Below, in pieces: positions 60,174 through 64,000 of a stretch of DNA of 64,000 nt (the stretch's first letter is position 1; each line of letters begins with the position of its first letter). Made by a program: the position numbers and the translations under genes. Source of the stretch: Acidobacteriota bacterium (lineage in GTDB: Bacteria > Acidobacteriota > Terriglobia > Acidiferrales > UBA7541); NCBI GenBank assembly GCA_013289665.1, contig JABCZN010000003.1:1-64000 (forward strand), read 5' to 3'. The notes below the pieces were generated by a model that saw only the letters and a program-made list of their open reading frames with translations, was not told the DNA's origin and did not search any database.

Positions 60174-62303
60174 ATGAAAATCTATCAAACCAAGGACATC
60201 AGAAACGTCGGCATTGTAGGCCACGGCGGCACCGGAAAAACGCAACTGGTGTCGTCGTTACTGTATTCCTCCGGAGCCACGCCACGCTTCGGCAAAGTTG
60301 CGGAAGGCACCACCACCACCGATTGGGACGAAGAAGAGATCGCCCGTAAAATTTCCATCCAGACCGGCATCGCCTGCGCCGAATGGGCCTGCACCCTCTG
60401 CGGCGGCAACACCGTGAAAATCAATTTTCTCGATCTCCCTGGCTACTCCACCTTCATCACCGAAACAAAGGCCTCGCTCATCGCCGCCGACGCCGCGCTT
60501 ATCACCGTTGACGCCCACGTCGGCGCGCAGGTCACCACCGAAAAAGTCTGGGACTATTGCGCCGAGTACGACATCCCCCGCGCCTTCGTTCTCACCTGGA
60601 TGGATCGCGACCTCTCCAGCTTTGAGCGCTCGCTTGAATCTCTCGTCCAGGTTTTCGGCCGCACCGTTGTCCCCCTCCAGATGCCCATCGGCGCCGAAAA
60701 AGGTTTCCGCGGCGTGATCGATCTCGTCTCGATGAAAGCTCACATGTACACGCCCGACGGCGACGGCAAAGCCGCCATCGAAAACATCCCCGATGCGTTG
60801 AAGGATGAAGCGGAAGAAGCTCACGAGCGGCTCGTCGAAATGATCGCCGAAGGCGACGACGAAATGATGGAAGAATTTTTCCGCGAAGGCACCATCCCCA
60901 TCGAGGACCTGATCCCCGCCGTCCGCAAAGCCATCGTTTCTGAAAAGATTGTCCCGGTCCTGATGATTTCTTCCACGCGCAATGTCGGCAGCGCCAGCCT
61001 GCTCACTTTTCTCGCCGACGTGTTCCCGCATCCCGACGAGCACTCCCAGTTCGGCTTCAAGGACCCAGGCGGCAAAGGCGACCGCATCGATCGCAAGTAC
61101 GACGACACCCAGCCGCTCTCCGTCTTCGCCTTCAAAACCCTCGCCGACGCCTTCTCCGGCCGCATCAACTATTTCAAAGTAAAAAGCGGCGTCCTCAAGA
61201 ATGACGCCACGCTCCACAATTTCAATCGCAGCATTCCCGAGCGCTTCCAGCACACCATGGTCGTCCAGGGGAAACAGCTCACCGAAATTCAGGAACTCCA
61301 CGCCGGCGACATCGGCGCCATCACCAAACTGAAGGAAACCATAACCGGAGACACCCTCGGCGACAAAGCCGCTCCAATCTATTATGCCCCCGCCAAGCTG
61401 CCCGAGCCTTCCATCACCTTCGCTGTCGAGCCAAAAACCCGCGCCGACGAAGACAAAATCGGCGTCGCCATCCACAAAATCATGGAAGAAGATCCCGCTC
61501 TCCGTTTTTCACGTGACCCGCAGACCAAGGAATTCCTCTTGGCAGGCAGCGGCCAGCAGCACATCGAAGTCGTTGTCGCCAAAATGCAGAAGCGCTACAA
61601 CGTCAACCTCACGCTGAAGCCGCCCAAAGTCCCTTACCGCGAAACCATCCGCGGCAAGGCCGACGCCGAAGGCAAGCACAAGAAACAGTCCGGGGGCCAC
61701 GGCCAGTTCGGAGTCTGCCGCGTAAAATTCGAGCCCCTCGAACGCGGCAAAGGCGTCGAATTCGTCGATGACGTTTTTGGCGGCGCTATTCCGAAGAACT
61801 GGATTCCCTCCGTCGAGCGCGGAATCCGCGAAGCCGCCGCCCGCGGTTTTCTAGCCGGCTTCCCTGTAACCGATTTCCGCGCCACCCTCTACGACGGCAA
61901 ATACCACGACGTCGACTCTTCCGACATGGCCTTCAGGATCGCCGGCTCCCTCGCCTTCAAGGAAGCCATGAAAACCGCACGCCCCTCGCTCCTTGAACCC
62001 GTCATGCACGTCGAGGTCTACGCGCCCGACCAATATTCCGGCGACCTGATGGGCGACCTGAGCTCCCGCCGCGGCCGTATCGCTGGCAGCGAATCCCGCG
62101 GCCACAACGTAATCGTCCGCGCCCAGGTCCCGTTCTCCGAAATGCTTTCCTACGCCACCGACCTAACCTCGATGACGCAGGGCCGCGCCACCTACTCCAT
62201 GGAGTTCTCCCACTACGACTACGTACCCGGTGACCAAGCCGACAAGGTAATCGCCGCGCACAAGGCCGTTCACGGGGAAGCCCTCGTCGAGGAAGAAGCC
62301 TGA
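60174..62303 (+). CDS. Elongation factor G paralogue (EF-G2-like) with altered G4 motif
   Basis: A 709-residue translational GTPase. The P-loop is GHGGTGKT (16-23) instead of the AHIDAGKT of canonical EF-G, as in EF-G-like paralogues. G3 is DLPGYSTF. The guanine-specificity motif NKxD reads Thr141-Trp142-Met143-Asp144, so both Asn and Lys are lost. Domains II-V are all present (HAGDIGAITKLKETITGDTL, ALRFSRDPQTKEFLLAGSGQ, GGHGQFGVCRVKFEPLERGK, SRRGRIAGSESRGHNVIVRA). The gene is not in a str operon. The true EF-G is presumably elsewhere and this copy has a special role. ATG at 60174 has GGAGG 8-12 bases upstream. Confidence 0.92.
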   Translation: MKIYQTKDIRNVGIVGHGGTGKTQLVSSLLYSSGATPRFGKVAEGTTTTDWDEEEIARKISIQTGIACAEWACTLCGGNTVKINFLDLPGYSTFITETKASLIAADAALITVDAHVGAQVTTEKVWDYCAEYDIPRAFVLTWMDRDLSSFERSLESLVQVFGRTVVPLQMPIGAEKGFRGVIDLVSMKAHMYTPDGDGKAAIENIPDALKDEAEEAHERLVEMIAEGDDEMMEEFFREGTIPIEDLIPAVRKAIVSEKIVPVLMISSTRNVGSASLLTFLADVFPHPDEHSQFGFKDPGGKGDRIDRKYDDTQPLSVFAFKTLADAFSGRINYFKVKSGVLKNDATLHNFNRSIPERFQHTMVVQGKQLTEIQELHAGDIGAITKLKETITGDTLGDKAAPIYYAPAKLPEPSITFAVEPKTRADEDKIGVAIHKIMEEDPALRFSRDPQTKEFLLAGSGQQHIEVVVAKMQKRYNVNLTLKPPKVPYRETIRGKADAEGKHKKQSGGHGQFGVCRVKFEPLERGKGVEFVDDVFGGAIPKNWIPSVERGIREAAARGFLAGFPVTDFRATLYDGKYHDVDSSDMAFRIAGSLAFKEAMKTARPSLLEPVMHVEVYAPDQYSGDLMGDLSSRRGRIAGSESRGHNVIVRAQVPFSEMLSYATDLTSMTQGRATYSMEFSHYDYVPGDQADKVIAAHKAVHGEALVEEEA

Positions 62304-62325
62304 TTTTTTTCCGATTCCGTCTTGT

Positions 62326-62349
62326 AGGGGCCGAGTTCACCCGGCCCTT
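62326..62349. terminator. Hairpin between convergent EF-G-like and MFS genes
   Basis: GGGCCG (62328-62333) pairs with CGGCCC (62342-62347), extended by a G-U and an A-T pair, with an 8-base loop. It lies between two converging genes, 25 bases after one stop and 9 before the other, where a shared terminator is expected. There is no clear T-run on either side. Confidence 0.35.
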
Positions 62350-62357
62350 GTCGATTT

Positions 62358-63644
62358 CTATGCGGGCAGGACCTTGCCCTTCGTCTCATGCCCAAACGGC
62401 AGCAACAACAATCCCACCACAAATGCGATCGCCGTATACGCCACCGGCTTCCCGATGGTGTGATAATGCGCCACGCCCGCGCCCACTAGAAACGTAAATC
62501 CGGCCCCCGCAAACCGCCCCACCGAAGTCGCAAACGCAAACGCGCTCCCGCGGCACTCCGTCGGATATTGCTCCGGCAGCCAAAGCGTGTACATCGCAAA
62601 ATTCGCTCCGCCCAGCCCCAGAAAGAACAGGCACACCACAAACCATTTCAGCGGATCCGTCGGCAGATAGAAAACGTACCCAAACCCAACGGCAATCGAC
62701 AGCAACATGCACACAAAATAAAGTCCCAGCGTCACGCGCCGCCCGAACCGCTCCGCCAGCGGCGGCAGCACGATGCAACCCATTATCGTCGCCACAGCCA
62801 GCAGCATCGTCGAGAGAGAAATCAGATGCGTCACGTTCAATCCGGCAATCTTATTCCGGTTGATAATGTCGGTAAACGCCGCCGGCACGTACACCGACCC
62901 CGCCCACAGCCCGATAATCGAAACCAGCACGAGCAGGGAATTCACGATCGTCCGTTTGCGAAACTCCGGAGAGAACAACACCGCCAGCGGACGCATCATC
63001 GACCAAGTCCGCACCTGGTCTGCCTTGTTCGCCCAGATCTTCGGTTCCTTCACTCCATACCGGATGAAGCTCACAAGCAGTGCCGGCAGTCCTCCGATCG
63101 CAAACATCCACCGCCATCCAAAGCGCGCCCCGATCTGGTAATTCGCCAGCGCCGCCAGAAAGAATCCCACGTAATACCCGGTGTGCATCCAGCCCGCGGC
63201 CATCTTGCGACGGTCCTCCGGCCACTCTTCCGCCACAAACGTGCCGCCCATCGCCCACTCGCCGCCAATACCAATTCCCGCCAGGAAGCGGAAGATCGCC
63301 AGTTGCCACACCCGCGTGCTGATGCAGCACAAGAAGGTAAACAGCGAATACCACAGGATCGTCAGCATCAGCGTCCGCACGCGCCCGTACTTGTCGGCAA
63401 TCGGACCCCACAGAAACGCGCAACCCCAGCCGACGAGGAACAGTGCGAAGAGCAAGCCGCCGTAATAACCGACGCCGCCAAGATCGCTGCGCAATCCGGA
63501 CCGCGGAAGAAGGTCCTTCAGCGCAGGCACCATCACCAGTGCAAAAATGTAGGAATCCATCCCGTCGAGCGCCCATCCGCCCCAGGATGCAAAGAATCCG
63601 CGCCATTGATTTTTGGTGAGAGGTGTAGGTGTCTGCTCGGGCAT
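62358..63644 (-). CDS. Major facilitator superfamily transporter (metabolite:H+ type)
   Basis: A 428-residue MFS carrier with twelve membrane helices. The helix 2-3 loop GPIADKYGRVRTLM and the helix 8-9 counterpart PLAERFGRRVTLGLYF are the two MFS signature loops. The helix 1 region GGWALDGMDSYIFALVMVPA and FLAGIGIGGEWAMGGTFVAE match the sugar/aromatic-acid:proton and sialate (NanT/MHS) groups. Substrate is unknown; carboxylates or sugar acids are usual for this branch. ATG at 63644 with a weak ribosome site. It is convergent with the EF-G-like gene. Confidence 0.88.
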   Translation of the reverse strand: MPEQTPTPLTKNQWRGFFASWGGWALDGMDSYIFALVMVPALKDLLPRSGLRSDLGGVGYYGGLLFALFLVGWGCAFLWGPIADKYGRVRTLMLTILWYSLFTFLCCISTRVWQLAIFRFLAGIGIGGEWAMGGTFVAEEWPEDRRKMAAGWMHTGYYVGFFLAALANYQIGARFGWRWMFAIGGLPALLVSFIRYGVKEPKIWANKADQVRTWSMMRPLAVLFSPEFRKRTIVNSLLVLVSIIGLWAGSVYVPAAFTDIINRNKIAGLNVTHLISLSTMLLAVATIMGCIVLPPLAERFGRRVTLGLYFVCMLLSIAVGFGYVFYLPTDPLKWFVVCLFFLGLGGANFAMYTLWLPEQYPTECRGSAFAFATSVGRFAGAGFTFLVGAGVAHYHTIGKPVAYTAIAFVVGLLLLPFGHETKGKVLPA

Positions 63645-63813
63645 CGGTTAGGCCACCCGCACACTACTCACTTCCGGGCTTTTCGGCAAGCATATTTCTC
63701 AGGGGCAGCCAATGTTGGCCTGGTTCAGGCAAGTTGGGGTTGGATCGTTAAGGCAACCACAATCGCCGACGGCGAGAAGTCTTCGTCTTCCGCCCATCGT
63801 TCCCATCCCCGCT

Positions 63814-64000
63814 TTAGGTCCACCTCGGCAAAAACATTCCCGTATTTCTTGTGTGTTCTTCAAATCCCTCGCCGAACTCCTCCCGCAAAAACCTTTCTTC
63901 GCGCCTCGCTTTGATGTAAAAGCTGAGCCACACAATCAGAAATCCCAGCCAACCCCGCAGATGCACCCGGATCATGGCCGTGCCGATGAAGCCAACCAGA
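63814..64000 (-). CDS. Isoprenylcysteine carboxyl methyltransferase-like protein, C-terminal part (cut by window edge)
   Basis: The minus strand enters from the right edge with 61 codons ending in TAA at 63816-63814. A membrane helix (GWLGFLIVWLSFYIKARREE) is followed by RFLREEFGEGFEEHTRNTGM and FLPRW. The KARREE-xx-L-xx-EFG-xx-F-xx-Y/H pattern is the conserved C-terminal end of ICMT and phospholipid N-methyltransferase-like membrane proteins in bacteria. The catalytic SAM-binding part lies outside the window. Nothing is seen between its stop and the MFS start except 169 bases. Confidence 0.7.
   Translation of the reverse strand, partial: LVGFIGTAMIRVHLRGWLGFLIVWLSFYIKARREERFLREEFGEGFEEHTRNTGMFLPRWT

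Overview
The window looks like chromosomal DNA of an acidobacterium (Terriglobia/Koribacter-like). The evidence is three very large Oar-type TonB receptors with carboxypeptidase-like N-terminal domains, a VWFA-type secreted protein of the acidobacterial kind, a winged-helix/TolB-like/TPR one-protein regulator, CRTAC1-type FG-GAP proteins, many Tat-exported oxidoreductases and high-GC codon use. No rRNA, tRNA or CRISPR array was seen. Assignment is by family resemblance read by eye; no search was run.

Left part (1-15 kb), accessory. A cut-off IS66-type transposon gene at the edge is followed by a type II restriction-modification set on the minus strand: a BstYI/BglII-type endonuclease, a beta-class methyltransferase and an overlapping membrane protein. 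Next come single genes (MBL-fold hydrolase, DHFR-like protein, SDR remnant, DUF2306 protein with a cytochrome c, winged-helix/TPR regulator, AraC-DinB fusion, DUF1801 protein), a frameshifted DUF4386 gene, a quinone-oxidoreductase-like enzyme and a one-TM regulator.

15-25 kb is a glycan-use cluster on the plus strand: TonB receptor, two strong hairpins ending in a terminator, GH31 alpha-glucosidase, CRTAC1 protein, a chimeric remnant and a GH130 enzyme. It ends against a decayed multicopper oxidase. 25.6-31.6 kb, minus strand, is a redox operon: 2Fe-2S subunit, Tat-exported molybdopterin subunit and two aldo/keto reductases, preceded by a beta-hydroxyacid dehydrogenase.

31.9-35.2 kb is the most interesting locus. 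A membrane PP2C (RsbU/SpoIIE) phosphatase diverges from a STAS protein and a sigma-54 activator without a receiver domain. Each arm carries a correctly spaced -24/-12 sigma-54 promoter, and the wreck of a second sigma-54 activator lies between them. This suggests partner-switching components under, and perhaps feeding into, sigma-54 control.

35.3-44.2 kb holds a cytochrome c/PQQ-type dehydrogenase with an overlapping small membrane protein, then a tight DUF5666 - TonB receptor - VWFA operon. 44.2-50.6 kb holds a cytosine-deaminase-like gene divergent from an APC permease, and a third TonB receptor. 50.6-64 kb is more housekeeping-like: SSS symporter, Tat-exported hydroxypyruvate-isomerase-like protein, greA with a hairpin leader, isoaspartyl peptidase, APC permease, LolA-like protein, an EF-G paralogue with an altered G4 motif, an MFS transporter, and the C-terminus of an isoprenylcysteine-methyltransferase-like protein cut by the right edge.
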